A program made the position numbers and the translations under genes. From Candidatus Latescibacterota bacterium (GTDB taxonomy: Bacteria; Krumholzibacteriota; Krumholzibacteriia; WVZY01): 64,000 bases of DNA. The notes beneath the pieces are model-generated. The model saw nothing but the letters and a program-made list of their open reading frames with translations, searched no databases and was not told the origin of the DNA. Of this stretch, positions 30,516-38,948 are shown in pieces. Location: contig WVZY01000057.1 of assembly GCA_011772205.1 (NCBI GenBank), positions 70,190 through 134,189 on the forward strand. Reading direction: 5' to 3'. Within the stretch, counting starts at the first letter, position 1. The number at the start of each line of letters is the position of its first letter.

Positions 30516-30877
30516 CTTCTGCTTTGAAGGCTGCACAGTTCCTCGCGATCTATTTTGAGTAACCTATCGAGCCTCTTGGTATCTTCGTCGATTTGCATAT
30601 CCCCTTCGAGCGACCTCCTCGTCCAGGAGATGGCTTCACGGACTTCCCTGGGTGCCTTTCCGCCCGGAAGTTTGTAGAGCATCCACCGCCCTTCTTTTCG
30701 AGTCTCGACGAGGCGGGCCTGCCACAGGATCGAAAGGTGCTTCGACACGGTCGAGGGCGCAAGCTGCACGAGCTCCGTTAGCTGGCAAACGCAGAGTTCC
30801 CCTTTTCTCAAGGCCAGGAGCAGACGCACGCGGTTTTTATCCGAGAGCGCTTTGGAGATAGAGATGAATTCACGCAT
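30512..30877 (-). CDS. arsR: ArsR-family transcriptional repressor
   Basis: This 121-residue winged-helix metalloregulator is likely to repress its own ars operon until As(III) binds. The metal-binding pair is in ELCVCQL (C29 and C31), followed by the recognition helix [32 protein letters not shown]. Its stop overlaps the start of the arsC-acr3 fusion. A near-consensus promoter and a palindrome lie just upstream, at 30907-30949, consistent with autoregulation. The regulator looks intact although the permease it controls is disrupted. Confidence 0.93.
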   Translation of the reverse strand: MREFISISKALSDKNRVRLLLALRKGELCVCQLTELVQLAPSTVSKHLSILWQARLVETRKEGRWMLYKLPGGKAPREVREAISWTRRSLEGDMQIDEDTKRLDRLLKIDREELCSLQSRR

Positions 30878-30906
30878 AGTGAGACCAGCAGAGGTTTGTT
30901 TATTAT

Positions 30907-30922
30907 TTCGTCATATGGCGAA
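30907..30922. promoter_or_regulatory. Candidate ArsR operator
   Basis: TTCGTCATATGGCGAA is palindromic at 14 of 16 positions. It abuts the -10 element of the arsR promoter, covers the expected transcription start, and lies 30 bases before the arsR ATG. This is the usual place for an ArsR/SmtB-type autoregulatory site. Confidence 0.55.
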
Positions 30923-30949
30923 TTATAGATATATGAAAAATTATGTCAA
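30922..30949 (-). promoter_or_regulatory. Strong sigma70-type promoter of the ars operon
   Basis: On the minus strand, a consensus TTGACA (30949-30944), a 16-base spacer and a consensus TATAAT (30927-30922) stand 45 bases upstream of the arsR start. This is the best promoter match in the window. Confidence 0.8.
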
Positions 30950-30996
30950 CGGCTATTTTTTGATCGGAGGCTGGACCACTGGCGCCCTAGATCCCT

Positions 30997-31554
30997 TTAC
31001 CGTTTCTTTCTCTGGTGCTTCTTTCGCCACAGATACGGTTTCTGGAATTTTGGCGCGGGCGATTCAAGCGAGGCTTGAAGGATCTTCCTAGCAAGATCGG
31101 GAAATCCGTTGTCTCCGAAGGTGGTCACCGTTTCGTAAGCGAGTCCATTATGGATGAGTTTTACCGAGAGGAGCTCGCCGTCAACGATTATATGAGCGAG
31201 GATTCGGTCATAAATATCTTTTCCGTCGGGGAGATATTCGGCAATCTTAGCCCTCAAAATCCATGCTTTGGTGGACTCAGCAGCCTCGATGCCGAAGGGC
31301 TGGTTTTCGAAAATGCCAACCGAGGTGTCGATGATCTCTGGCGCATCGATGCCTAAGATTCGGATAGGTTTTCCGCTGAGTAAAAAGCTGTCCCCGTCAT
31401 CGAATTCGATTCTATCCTTGTAGAGATACCGTGCGCCTCTGTGCGAAGGCTGGTATCCGGGGGGACCGGTTTTGGAACAGCCGTTTGGGAAAAAAAGTGC
31501 GCTGAGAGCGATAGAGAAAGCCAAGCATCGAAGATGTACAATTCTACTTTCCAC
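30997..31554 (-). CDS. Staphylococcal-nuclease-like (SNase) lipoprotein or secreted nuclease
   Basis: This 185-residue protein has an N-terminal export signal (HLRCLAFSIALSALFFPNGC) with a cysteine that could be lipidated, although PNGC is not a textbook lipobox. The SNase fold follows, with DRIEFDDGDSFLL, the catalytic RILGIDAPEI (Arg, Asp and Glu) near residue 67 and YDRILAHIIVDG, equivalent to the second active-site Arg. GTG 31554 has GGAGG 8 bases upstream, which is better placed than the TTG at 31560. The C-terminus is strongly basic (WRKKHQRKKR). It should degrade extracellular or periplasmic nucleic acid with calcium. Confidence 0.85.
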   Translation of the reverse strand: MESRIVHLRCLAFSIALSALFFPNGCSKTGPPGYQPSHRGARYLYKDRIEFDDGDSFLLSGKPIRILGIDAPEIIDTSVGIFENQPFGIEAAESTKAWILRAKIAEYLPDGKDIYDRILAHIIVDGELLSVKLIHNGLAYETVTTFGDNGFPDLARKILQASLESPAPKFQKPYLWRKKHQRKKR

Positions 31555-32043
31555 TGCCAAAACCTCCCTTTCTTTTCCCCATCGGGGAACGGTCGCTTTG
31601 TTGCCTTCATCCGATGCCCGAAGGGAAGAAGGTGCGGCTTGCAGAAGGGTGCTGGCTGGGAAGAATAATAAATAAAGAGAAAGTGGAAAATGTCAAGAGG
31701 TACTTGCTGGGAGAAACGCAGATCGCCCTATTCCTGCTGTGACAGGGCAGAACGCAGTACGCAAATTGCAACCGCTTGTGAACCCATTTAGGGTCATTTG
31801 TCAACGCTGTGGTCACCTCGAAAAAGGCATTTGGAGCCTCAAAAATGCTTTTTCAATATCTCTATATATTTTAGGGATTTCCGTCAAAATTATTTCAGTG
31901 AACTTCTTGACAAAGCTCTTGTCATTTCATTAATTATAAGCAGCCCCACCAAGGAGCGCCGTTATCGGCGTCTCTCCCCCAATACATAAGCGGTTAACGA
32001 AGTATCTGGCACGGGAATTGTTTAACCACCATAGGAGTGCTTC
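31555..32043. other. Intergenic region upstream of the TPR protein gene
   Basis: I see no gene in these 489 bases. It is AT-rich from 31830 to 31940 and holds a candidate promoter at 31907-31936. A small hairpin (GCCG-TTAT-CGGC) lies within 31955-31975, in the leader of the downstream gene. It does not match a riboswitch class I know. Confidence 0.5.
31907..31936 (+). promoter_or_regulatory. Candidate promoter for the TPR protein gene
   Basis: A consensus TTGACA (31907-31912) is followed 17-18 bases later by the AT-rich TTAATTA (31930-31936). The -10 is poor, but the -35 is perfect and the region precedes a well-formed gene by about 110 bases. Confidence 0.4.
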
Positions 32044-33165
32044 ATGCGAAAGAGCAGCTTAATATACTTCGGGCTCGTCTGGTTGGTTTTCGGCGCAACA
32101 TCTGTTCTGGCCGACAGCGTACCGAAACCAGGAGTCGCTCCCGCATTCACATCAAAAGCCGACGTGATGCTCTCCACCGCGGAGACCTTTATTCGTGCAC
32201 GGGATTATGAAAAAGCCCTGGCGGTTGCTGAAGATCTTGCCAAGGTGTATTCAAATTATGCCCCTGGTTGGATGATTCTCGGACACTGCAGGTCACTCGC
32301 TGGAGAGTTCGAGGCTTCCAACGAGGCCTACGAAACGGCCCTCAGCATAGGAGCGGATGCGAATCAGGTCTACAACCGCATGGCGTACAACCATGTAAAG
32401 ATGGAGGAATGGGCAAAAGCGAGACACCGCTACGAGGCCATCCTCGATTTGGACCACACCGATGTGAATGCACTCGTGCAGCACGCATACATCGATGAAA
32501 AGCTCAACAACTTCGAGGATGCAATTGTCTTTTGCAAGAAAGCCTTGGACGTCAAGCCTTCCAACACCAAGGTCATCGCCGCCTTGGCCAGGATCGAGGC
32601 CAAGCGCGGTGAGAAGAGCGAGGCCCGCTTTTGGCTGAAAAAGGGTCTCGAAGTGGATCCGGAAAGCAAATTGTTTCTCAATAAATTATCCGTTTTGTTG
32701 ATAAACGAACAAAGCTACGAGGAAGCGCTACCGCATCTCGAAAAGCTCCTCGTGGTCGATCCAGACAATCCGGCCATTCACCGGAATGTCGGTATCGCCT
32801 ATTACGGCCTCAGTAAGAAAAAAGAAGCCAAGGAAGCATTCGAGGTATTGAGGCGGACGGGCGGCAAAATGAATGGGCTGTACGGTCCGCTCGCGGAATC
32901 CTATCGAGCAACGGGAGAGAAGGCCAAAGCCATGGCCGTCGTAAAGGAAGGGATTCGGGAGAAGGATCAAGTCGCCTGGCTCTACTGCATTTGGGGCAAG
33001 CTGCTAGAGGAAAGTGAAAACTATGACGGTGCGATCGACAAGTTCAAGAAAGCGGCGGAGCTGAGGGAGAAACCTTGGACCGGTTACGCGGAGAAACAAA
33101 TCGCCCGGCAGATAAAGCTCAAAAAGCGCGCGGAGCTAATGGCTGCTCAGGGGGGAGGTAAGTAG
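32044..33165 (+). CDS. Secreted tetratricopeptide-repeat protein
   Basis: This 373-residue protein has a signal peptide (about 1-23, ending VFGATSVLADS) and about eight consecutive TPR units of roughly 34 residues from residue 38 to 355. An example is AYNHVKMEEWAKARHRYEAI. TPR domains are protein-interaction scaffolds, so it is probably a periplasmic or outer-membrane-associated adaptor. AGGAG lies 7 bases before ATG 32044. It is single and ends at a rho-independent terminator (33220-33259) shared with the facing htpX-like gene. No catalytic domain is present. Confidence 0.85.
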   Translation: MRKSSLIYFGLVWLVFGATSVLADSVPKPGVAPAFTSKADVMLSTAETFIRARDYEKALAVAEDLAKVYSNYAPGWMILGHCRSLAGEFEASNEAYETALSIGADANQVYNRMAYNHVKMEEWAKARHRYEAILDLDHTDVNALVQHAYIDEKLNNFEDAIVFCKKALDVKPSNTKVIAALARIEAKRGEKSEARFWLKKGLEVDPESKLFLNKLSVLLINEQSYEEALPHLEKLLVVDPDNPAIHRNVGIAYYGLSKKKEAKEAFEVLRRTGGKMNGLYGPLAESYRATGEKAKAMAVVKEGIREKDQVAWLYCIWGKLLEESENYDGAIDKFKKAAELREKPWTGYAEKQIARQIKLKKRAELMAAQGGGK

Positions 33166-33219
33166 CGCAGAGATATACTGTAGAGCAGAGCGGCTTGTGC
33201 GTGAAGCACACCTGCGCAT

Positions 33220-33259
33220 CGCTCCCTTGGACGATATTCGCTGAGGGGGCGATTTTTTT
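33220..33259 (+). terminator. Rho-independent terminator after the TPR protein gene
   Basis: The stem CGCTCCCT (33220-33227) pairs with AGGGGGCG (33244-33251) with one G-U pair. It is followed by a run of seven T at 33253-33259. It lies 55 bases after the TPR gene and overlaps the stop codon of the convergent protease gene. Confidence 0.8.
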
Positions 33260-34094
33260 ATATGGTCATTTCCCTGAGCCGCCGGACTCTCTCTTCGATC
33301 GGTGGGTGGGTGCTGAAGAGGCTCGAGATTCCGCCGCCCCTCAGGGGATTTACGATGAACATGTGAGCCGTCGTCTGTCCTGCGTTCATGGGTCTTTTGC
33401 TGGCCCAGTCGTCGAGCTTTACCAGGGCATTGGCCAGTGGCCGGGCACTTCCGGCTATTTTTGCTCCCCCGGCATCTGCCATATACTCTCGCGATCGTGA
33501 GATAGCCATTTGAATCAGCATGGCGGCGATAGGTGCGAGAATGGCCATGGCAAGCAACTCCAACCCACCGCCCCTTCGATCGTCCCTGGCGCCGCCGAAA
33601 ATCATGGCAAAGCGCGCCCAAAACGCGAGCATCGTGATCGCCCCGGCGAGCGTAGCGGCAATCGAACCAACGAGAATGTCCCGGTGCTTGACATGGGCGA
33701 GTTCGTGAGCGATCACGCCAGCGATTTCGTCGGGCTTCAGGAGTGCGAGCGCCCCCTCCGTTACTGCGACGGCTGCATGCTGGGGATCGCGCCCCGTTGC
33801 GAAGGCGTTGGGCGTTTGCGAGGGAATGACGTAGAGTTTCGGCATGGGGAGACCGCCACGCTGGGCGAGTCTCTCGACCATTTCATGGAGTTCCGGGGCT
33901 TGATCTCGTGTGACGAGTTGTGCCCGGTAGCGCATCAGCGCGATCTTGTCGCTCGACCAGTAGCTGAAGAAATTCATTATCGCTGCGATGACGAGCGCTA
34001 TGATGGCCCCTTGTCTTCCACCCAGAAGCTGGCCGATAATCACGAGCAACACCGTCATCAGCGCCATCAACATCGCCGTTCTAGCCGTGTTCAT
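33258..34094 (-). CDS. htpX: HtpX-like M48 family membrane metalloprotease
   Basis: This inner-membrane zinc protease is involved in quality control of membrane proteins. It has 278 residues: two N-terminal helices (about 5-25 and 28-48), the zinc site HELAH near residue 130, two further helices (about 143-165 and 178-200) and the third zinc ligand in SREYMADAGGA. IPSQTPNAFATG is the typical family segment. Length and motifs match HtpX well. GGAGG precedes the ATG on the minus strand. The 365 bases upstream contain a palindromic repeat element. Confidence 0.95.
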   Translation of the reverse strand: MNTARTAMLMALMTVLLVIIGQLLGGRQGAIIALVIAAIMNFFSYWSSDKIALMRYRAQLVTRDQAPELHEMVERLAQRGGLPMPKLYVIPSQTPNAFATGRDPQHAAVAVTEGALALLKPDEIAGVIAHELAHVKHRDILVGSIAATLAGAITMLAFWARFAMIFGGARDDRRGGGLELLAMAILAPIAAMLIQMAISRSREYMADAGGAKIAGSARPLANALVKLDDWASKRPMNAGQTTAHMFIVNPLRGGGISSLFSTHPPIEERVRRLREMTI

Positions 34095-34459
34095 TCTTAT
34101 AACCTCCGTTTTCCGAAAATCAGCCTTAATCCGTTAAAAATTGCTACGGGTTATCTCGTAAGGGGCTTTATCAATAACATAATTCGAGGTGTTTGGCGCG
34201 TCTCGTTCATCCCTCGGCTCATGGTCCTTGCGCGCATCTAAAGTTGCAGCGCGCTGCGGAAATCGCCTCGTAGTGAACGAGACACGCCTACTGTCCATTT
34301 TTGACGGATCAAGGTCCGTTATGTTTCGTTCAGTGTATATATGCAAATCGGCTTAAATTGTTCCCATCTATAGATACGCGAGGGCCGCCCTCACCGCAAG
34401 CGGAAAAGACAACGCATGGATGCTCGGGAATCGGGAGGGAGCGTCGATAGCCGATCGTG
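34095..34459. other. Intergenic region between htpX and the FemAB-like gene
   Basis: No gene is visible here. The region holds palindromic element A (34195-34288) and a small hairpin, ACGGATCAAGGTCCGT, at about 34304-34319. It must also contain the htpX promoter on the minus strand, which I cannot pin down. Confidence 0.5.
34195..34288. repeat. Palindromic interspersed element, copy A
   Basis: The outer arms GGCGCGTCTCGTTCA (34195-34209) and TGAACGAGACACGCC (34274-34288) are complementary at 14 of 15 positions. The core 34211-34269 matches 45736-45794 at 54 of 59 positions, including two internal GCGCGC blocks that can pair. The arms differ from those of copy B. It carries no gene and lies upstream of htpX and downstream of the FemAB-like gene. 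Confidence 0.8.
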
Positions 34460-35539
34460 CTAGCCGAAGTGTCGAAACATCCTTGAGCCGAGTCGCTCGT
34501 GGATCGTGAGAGGAAGCCGCCTCACAACGCCGGTAAAGAGCTTATATTTGAGGGAATCGCTCTTCACCACGCTCAGGCCCTCCTTCGGCGGATGAAAATA
34601 ATATGGCAGGGCTTCGCACCACGTTCCCCACCGGCTTTTGAAAGCATTGAGGCCTTCGTTGTCCGTAGCGGTTCTCCCGAAGTCGAAGGCGACCTCCCCG
34701 TCGAGAGCAGCGTCTTCGATCAACTTCCAGAGGAGGGCGTGTAAGGGAAAGGCGCTGCGAAAAGCCATCTCGGCCGCCCCGTATTTCCCATAACACACTC
34801 CCTTGTACCGGAGGGCGATGATTGCTGCAGCGGTTCTAGCCTGGTATTCAGCGATGTAAAGGAGCGATTTCGGATTTTCTGTCAGCCTGTCGAGGAGCTC
34901 GGAAAAAAACTTGCGCGGCTGCGGGGGGATGCCGAACCGTCTTCGATTCAAAAGGTACAGCCGATAGAACTCTCTGATGTCGTTTTCCCCCTTCCCAATC
35001 CTTGCCTGGACGCCGACGCGATAACTTTTGTTGATTTGCTGTCTCTGCCCCCTGTGAAGCGCTTTCCTTATCGCCTCAGTGTTCTTCGAAAGAGGGATGA
35101 TATAATTGTTGAAATGGTGCGTGGCTGAGAACTCGAGGTCTTTGAAACACTCAGGGGAAGCAGCTCCGGTTCCGCTCCCGGGCACTGCGGGCGCGCCTCT
35201 GATCTCGAGGTAACTGGTCTGTTCTTCACGTGATAAATCTAGAGCTTTTTCGACGAGCATGCGAGCGGTGTCGTTCGAGTCCGCCAGCGGGTAGCACACA
35301 TCGGAGAATGGCAGACAAACCATCCGGCTCCCGGTCAACCGGCTCCTTATGAGAAGGAGCGGCATCACGCCTCGAATCCCCTCAGCGTTCCGGATCATCA
35401 GGCAATATGGTTCGTAGCCGCCCGCGTCCCGCACCAGCTTGCACCAAGAGGACGAATGATAGACCATCGCTGCGGGATGCGCCTCGACAAAGCGGTCCCA
35501 GGAAGGATCTTCCCATGGCAGAACGGTATCGATTTTCAG
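34460..35539 (-). CDS. FemAB-like acyltransferase (GNAT superfamily)
   Basis: This protein of about 359 residues resembles FemAB/BioF2-like transferases, which join amino-acyl or similar groups to peptidoglycan precursors or surface glycans. Indicative segments are YHSSSWCKLVRDAGGYEP, KALHRGQRQQINKSYRVGV (the FemAB-type basic helix), CYGKYGAA, and FDFGRTATDNEGLNAFKSRWG near the C-terminus. No ATG, GTG or TTG is suitably placed. CTG 35539 has AAGGAG 7 bases upstream and I take it as the start; the frame is open to a TTG at 35623 that has no ribosome site. It is divergent from the glycosyltransferase-TPR gene. Confidence 0.82.
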   Translation of the reverse strand: MKIDTVLPWEDPSWDRFVEAHPAAMVYHSSSWCKLVRDAGGYEPYCLMIRNAEGIRGVMPLLLIRSRLTGSRMVCLPFSDVCYPLADSNDTARMLVEKALDLSREEQTSYLEIRGAPAVPGSGTGAASPECFKDLEFSATHHFNNYIIPLSKNTEAIRKALHRGQRQQINKSYRVGVQARIGKGENDIREFYRLYLLNRRRFGIPPQPRKFFSELLDRLTENPKSLLYIAEYQARTAAAIIALRYKGVCYGKYGAAEMAFRSAFPLHALLWKLIEDAALDGEVAFDFGRTATDNEGLNAFKSRWGTWCEALPYYFHPPKEGLSVVKSDSLKYKLFTGVVRRLPLTIHERLGSRMFRHFG

Positions 35540-35724
35540 CGTTCGACTCCTTGTGGATGCTCGCGCCTCTCGGCTGGGTAAAAATGGTGCGAAAAGGGGG
35601 ATGATGCGAAAATCAAGCCACAATATATAATTGATTGATCCTATTTGACAAGATGATATTCTTTTGAGAGAGCGAGTAGCGCTCTTCCGTCGAGTTCCAG
35701 CGTGGCCATCCTCCTGAATCTAAA

Positions 35725-37818
35725 ATGTCCAAAGGAAAACGAACCCGAAAGTCTCGCAGAGAAAAACCTGCTCCGCCGGGCGAGAGGTCATCGCGGTTTG
35801 CCATTGCCGATTTCTGGCATCGTCTCCGGGGCGGTCATTTGATGCTCATTATCTTTTTGCTCGCTCTCCTGGTCCGCCTCGTCTATCTCACCGAACTTCG
35901 CGAAGCCCCGTTTTTCCACCATCCGGTCGGCGATTCGGAGATCTACCACAACCGGGCCGTCGGCATCGCCGGAGGGGATCTGATCGGAAGGGAAGCGTAT
36001 TTCCACAGCAGCCCGTTTTATCCCTATTTCCTGGGTCTATTGTATAGGCTCTTCGGCGTTCATTTCACGTTTACCCGGTTTATTCAATTCTTGATCGGGA
36101 GCCTGAACTGCGTGCTGATCTATCTGCTTGCTCGAAGGCTCAACGGCGGAGATAAAGCAACGGCATTCCTGGCCGGACTTTTTGCTGCGTTCTGCGGGAT
36201 TTTCGCTTTCTTCGATGGAGACTTGTTGATGATCACCCTGGTGCTCTGCTTCACCATGGCGTCAGTTCTGTTGCTATTGAAACCATCGGGAGGGTTGTAT
36301 TTTCTCTCAGGACTTTTTCTGGGCTTTGCCGGATTGGGAAAACCCAACGTCCTCCTCTTCGCCCCATTTGCGCTGATCTGGATGTTTACTCGTTTCGAAA
36401 AAACGTTCGAATGGAAGCGGTGGAGAAGCGGACTGCTCTTCACATTGGGCTGCTGTTTGGCCGTTTTTCCAATCACTCTGAGGAATTATGTGGTTTCGAA
36501 AGATTTTGTGCTCGTATCGAGCAATGCCGGAGTGAATCTGTACATCGGCAACAACGAAGAAGCAACGGGCATTTTCTTTCTCCCCCACGAGTCGGGGCTC
36601 GAGAACACTCATTTGTATTTGAGCTCCAGGGCTTCCGCAGAAGAAGCGACGGGAATGGAGAACATGAAGCCTTCACAGGTGTCACGTTACTGGACTTCCG
36701 AAGCGACGCGATTCATGAGTGAGCGTCCTAAAGATGCGCTGAAGCTTCTATGGAGAAAATTTCTTCTCTTCTGGAATCACTACGAGATCCCCAACCATCA
36801 TAACTTTTATTATATACGTCTCCATTACGGGGATACGCTGAAAAGACTCTTCGTGAGCTTCACGCTTGTGGCGCCGCTGGCACTCGTGGGGATCTTGGGT
36901 TGTTTTCGCAGGCGTGCGACATCGCCTGCGTTTCGGCTCTACCTGGGATTTGTTCTGGTCTATATGGTATCGCTGCTGCCGTTTTTTATCACAGCGAGAT
37001 ACCGGCTTCCCGCCGTACCGTTCCTCGTCGTGTTTGCTGCGTTGGGAGCTCGGGAATTCTTGGATCTCGCACGTTCGCGACGATTCAAAAGGCTGGGAGT
37101 CTCCCTTGTCGTTGGACTCGCCGTTCTAGGGATCGTCAGGCTTCCCCTGATGGAATTTGACTTTGGATTTACTCACACCGTAATGGGAACGGCCTATTCG
37201 GATCTCGCCACTGTCGACCGCCAAAGGGCCGCCGATCACATACGAAACGCGATCATCGAGTACAAGAAGGCGCTCGAGATCCGGCCGCTATCGGTGGATG
37301 CTTATTACAACCTCGGAGTTGCCTACCAGAGAATCGGGTATTATTCCGGTGCGATCAAGGTGCTCGAAGCGGCTGTCGGTCTCAAGCCCAACCATCAATA
37401 TGCAGGAAAAGCATTGAAGGAGTGCCGGGAAGCGTTCGAGGCGGGAGGAGACCGCCTCCCGGCCGAGGCGATCCCAAAGAGTCCTTTCGAAAAGGCGCTG
37501 GACCAGACGCAGAAGGGTAATATTCTCGTGGCAAGGACATTCTATGAAAGGGTGATCGAAAAAGATCCGCACCACGCGGATGCCTACAGCCAGCTGGGAG
37601 CGATATACTTTGAGAAACAAGATTATGCCAGTGCGATCAAGATTTTCAAAAAGGGGCTTCGGCGGCAACCCGACCATTTCGTTCTCAACAACAACATCGC
37701 TGGTGCATATTATCGCAAAGGCGATTTCAAGATGGCGAAAAAATACTGGGAGAGATGCCTTGAAATCAAACCGGGTGAGGAAAGTGTTATCAAGCAGCTT
37801 CGAATGATTCCGGATTGA
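35725..37818 (+). CDS. Membrane glycosyltransferase (PMT/ArnT-like) with C-terminal TPR domain
   Basis: This is a 697-residue protein. After a basic N-terminus, about 10-12 transmembrane helices span residues 38-480. The early periplasmic loop HHPVGDSEIYHNRAVGIAGGD, with its acidic residue, is the GT-C active-site pattern seen in protein mannosyltransferases and ArnT. The stretch FFITARYRLPAVPFLVVFAALG is also typical of this family. The last 200 residues hold about four TPR units. It probably transfers a lipid-linked sugar to a protein or glycan at the outer face of the inner membrane. It lies 39 bases before the metallophosphoesterase start. Confidence 0.83.
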   Translation: MSKGKRTRKSRREKPAPPGERSSRFAIADFWHRLRGGHLMLIIFLLALLVRLVYLTELREAPFFHHPVGDSEIYHNRAVGIAGGDLIGREAYFHSSPFYPYFLGLLYRLFGVHFTFTRFIQFLIGSLNCVLIYLLARRLNGGDKATAFLAGLFAAFCGIFAFFDGDLLMITLVLCFTMASVLLLLKPSGGLYFLSGLFLGFAGLGKPNVLLFAPFALIWMFTRFEKTFEWKRWRSGLLFTLGCCLAVFPITLRNYVVSKDFVLVSSNAGVNLYIGNNEEATGIFFLPHESGLENTHLYLSSRASAEEATGMENMKPSQVSRYWTSEATRFMSERPKDALKLLWRKFLLFWNHYEIPNHHNFYYIRLHYGDTLKRLFVSFTLVAPLALVGILGCFRRRATSPAFRLYLGFVLVYMVSLLPFFITARYRLPAVPFLVVFAALGAREFLDLARSRRFKRLGVSLVVGLAVLGIVRLPLMEFDFGFTHTVMGTAYSDLATVDRQRAADHIRNAIIEYKKALEIRPLSVDAYYNLGVAYQRIGYYSGAIKVLEAAVGLKPNHQYAGKALKECREAFEAGGDRLPAEAIPKSPFEKALDQTQKGNILVARTFYERVIEKDPHHADAYSQLGAIYFEKQDYASAIKIFKKGLRRQPDHFVLNNNIAGAYYRKGDFKMAKKYWERCLEIKPGEESVIKQLRMIPD

Positions 37819-37856
37819 TGAGCGGCAGGCAAGAACATGTAAAGGAAGGCACCGTC

Positions 37857-38720
37857 ATGAGAGTTGCATACACTTCAGACATTCATATCGATGTATCCCC
37901 ACAGAACCTGCACGCGGCCAAGCAAATCGCAGCGTTGATGGCCGATGCCGGTCCGGATGCGGTCGTGCTGGCCGGCGACCTGGGGAATACATTAAAAGAA
38001 TTGGCGACCGTTTTGGAGTTCTTCAAGTACATCGATGCGCCGAAGTTGTTCGTACCCGGCAACCATGACCTGTGGGTGGAGCGTGACGCCGGTTTTGGAG
38101 AGGGAAGCGACAGTGGAGAAAAATACGCGTCGCTGATTCCCGCTCTTTGCGACAGGATGGGATTCGTGGATTTGGGACACGGCCCGTTCTACATCGGTGA
38201 CGCAGCATTCGTGGGCTCGATCGGTTGGTATGACTACTCGCTTGCCGATCCCCGGCTCGGCCTATCGGAAGGGGACTACAAAAAGGGACGCTATGGCGAC
38301 AGCAAATGGCTTGATAGCGAAATGGTTTCCTGGCGCCGGTATCCCCGTGCTGCAGGGGAGGAGGGATTGAGCGATAAAGAGATCTGCACCGGGATGGTTC
38401 GCAAGCTCGAGTCGCATATTATTGAAGCGGAAAAGCGAGTGGACCGGATTGTCGCGGTGATTCATACATGCCCTTTCCCGGAAGCGCTGCCGAGGAGCGA
38501 GGAACCCGATTACCTCGATGCTTTTTACGGGTGCGAGCAGATCGGGCAGGTGCTTCTGGCGCATAAAAAGATTGAGGCATGCATCACCGGTCACAAGCAT
38601 GTGAACGGCGATTGGGAGATCGGTGGCATTCGCGTCCACCGGCGGATTCTGGGCGGCGTCGGGCCGGACGACTCCATTGGAGAGCGGGTTCAGGAGGCGG
38701 TGGGCTTTCTGGAGCTGTGA
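37857..38720 (+). CDS. Calcineurin-like metallophosphoesterase
   Basis: This 287-residue enzyme has the complete two-metal signature set: SDIHID (about 7-12), GDLGN, GNHDLW (about 65-70), HTCPFPE and a final TGHKHVNGD. Such enzymes hydrolyse phosphomonoesters, phosphodiesters or nucleotides, and the substrate is open. I chose ATG 37857, which has GGAAGG 7 bases upstream, over in-frame ATG 37818. There is no signal peptide, so it is cytoplasmic. It probably shares a transcript with the glycosyltransferase gene. A 97-base palindromic repeat follows 46 bases after the stop. Confidence 0.9.
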   Translation: MRVAYTSDIHIDVSPQNLHAAKQIAALMADAGPDAVVLAGDLGNTLKELATVLEFFKYIDAPKLFVPGNHDLWVERDAGFGEGSDSGEKYASLIPALCDRMGFVDLGHGPFYIGDAAFVGSIGWYDYSLADPRLGLSEGDYKKGRYGDSKWLDSEMVSWRRYPRAAGEEGLSDKEICTGMVRKLESHIIEAEKRVDRIVAVIHTCPFPEALPRSEEPDYLDAFYGCEQIGQVLLAHKKIEACITGHKHVNGDWEIGGIRVHRRILGGVGPDDSIGERVQEAVGFLEL

Positions 38721-38766
38721 AAATCCAGTGTGTGATCTTCGAGCTTTGGGGCTTTTGTTGCGGAAT

Positions 38767-38863
38767 GCTCCGTGGGGTTCCTCACCACGCTCCCGCTCGG
38801 CTATTCGCCTCCGGCGGAGGATCCTCGCTCGCTCCGCGTAACGGTTCGTCACCCCCATGGAGC
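38767..38863. repeat. Dispersed palindromic repeat family R1, copy 2
   Basis: Terminal inverted sequences GCTCCGTGGGG (38767-38777) and CCCCATGGAGC (38853-38863) match at 10 of 11 positions. Positions 38812-38856 are identical to 27-71. An inner near-palindrome CCTCCGGCGGAGG precedes GGATCC. The element fills the space between the metallophosphoesterase and ino1, which are convergent. Confidence 0.75.
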
Positions 38864-38948
38864 CTTCCTAACTCCACGAAATAGCCCGCCATCTGCTCAT
38901 CCTGCGCCGCCCAGTAGCTTTTTATGATGAATCGCTAGTAAAGTAATA

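Noticed and set aside
31940-31990. Riboswitch-like hairpin before the TPR gene
   Set aside because: Only a 4-bp stem is clear and no known aptamer consensus is visible.
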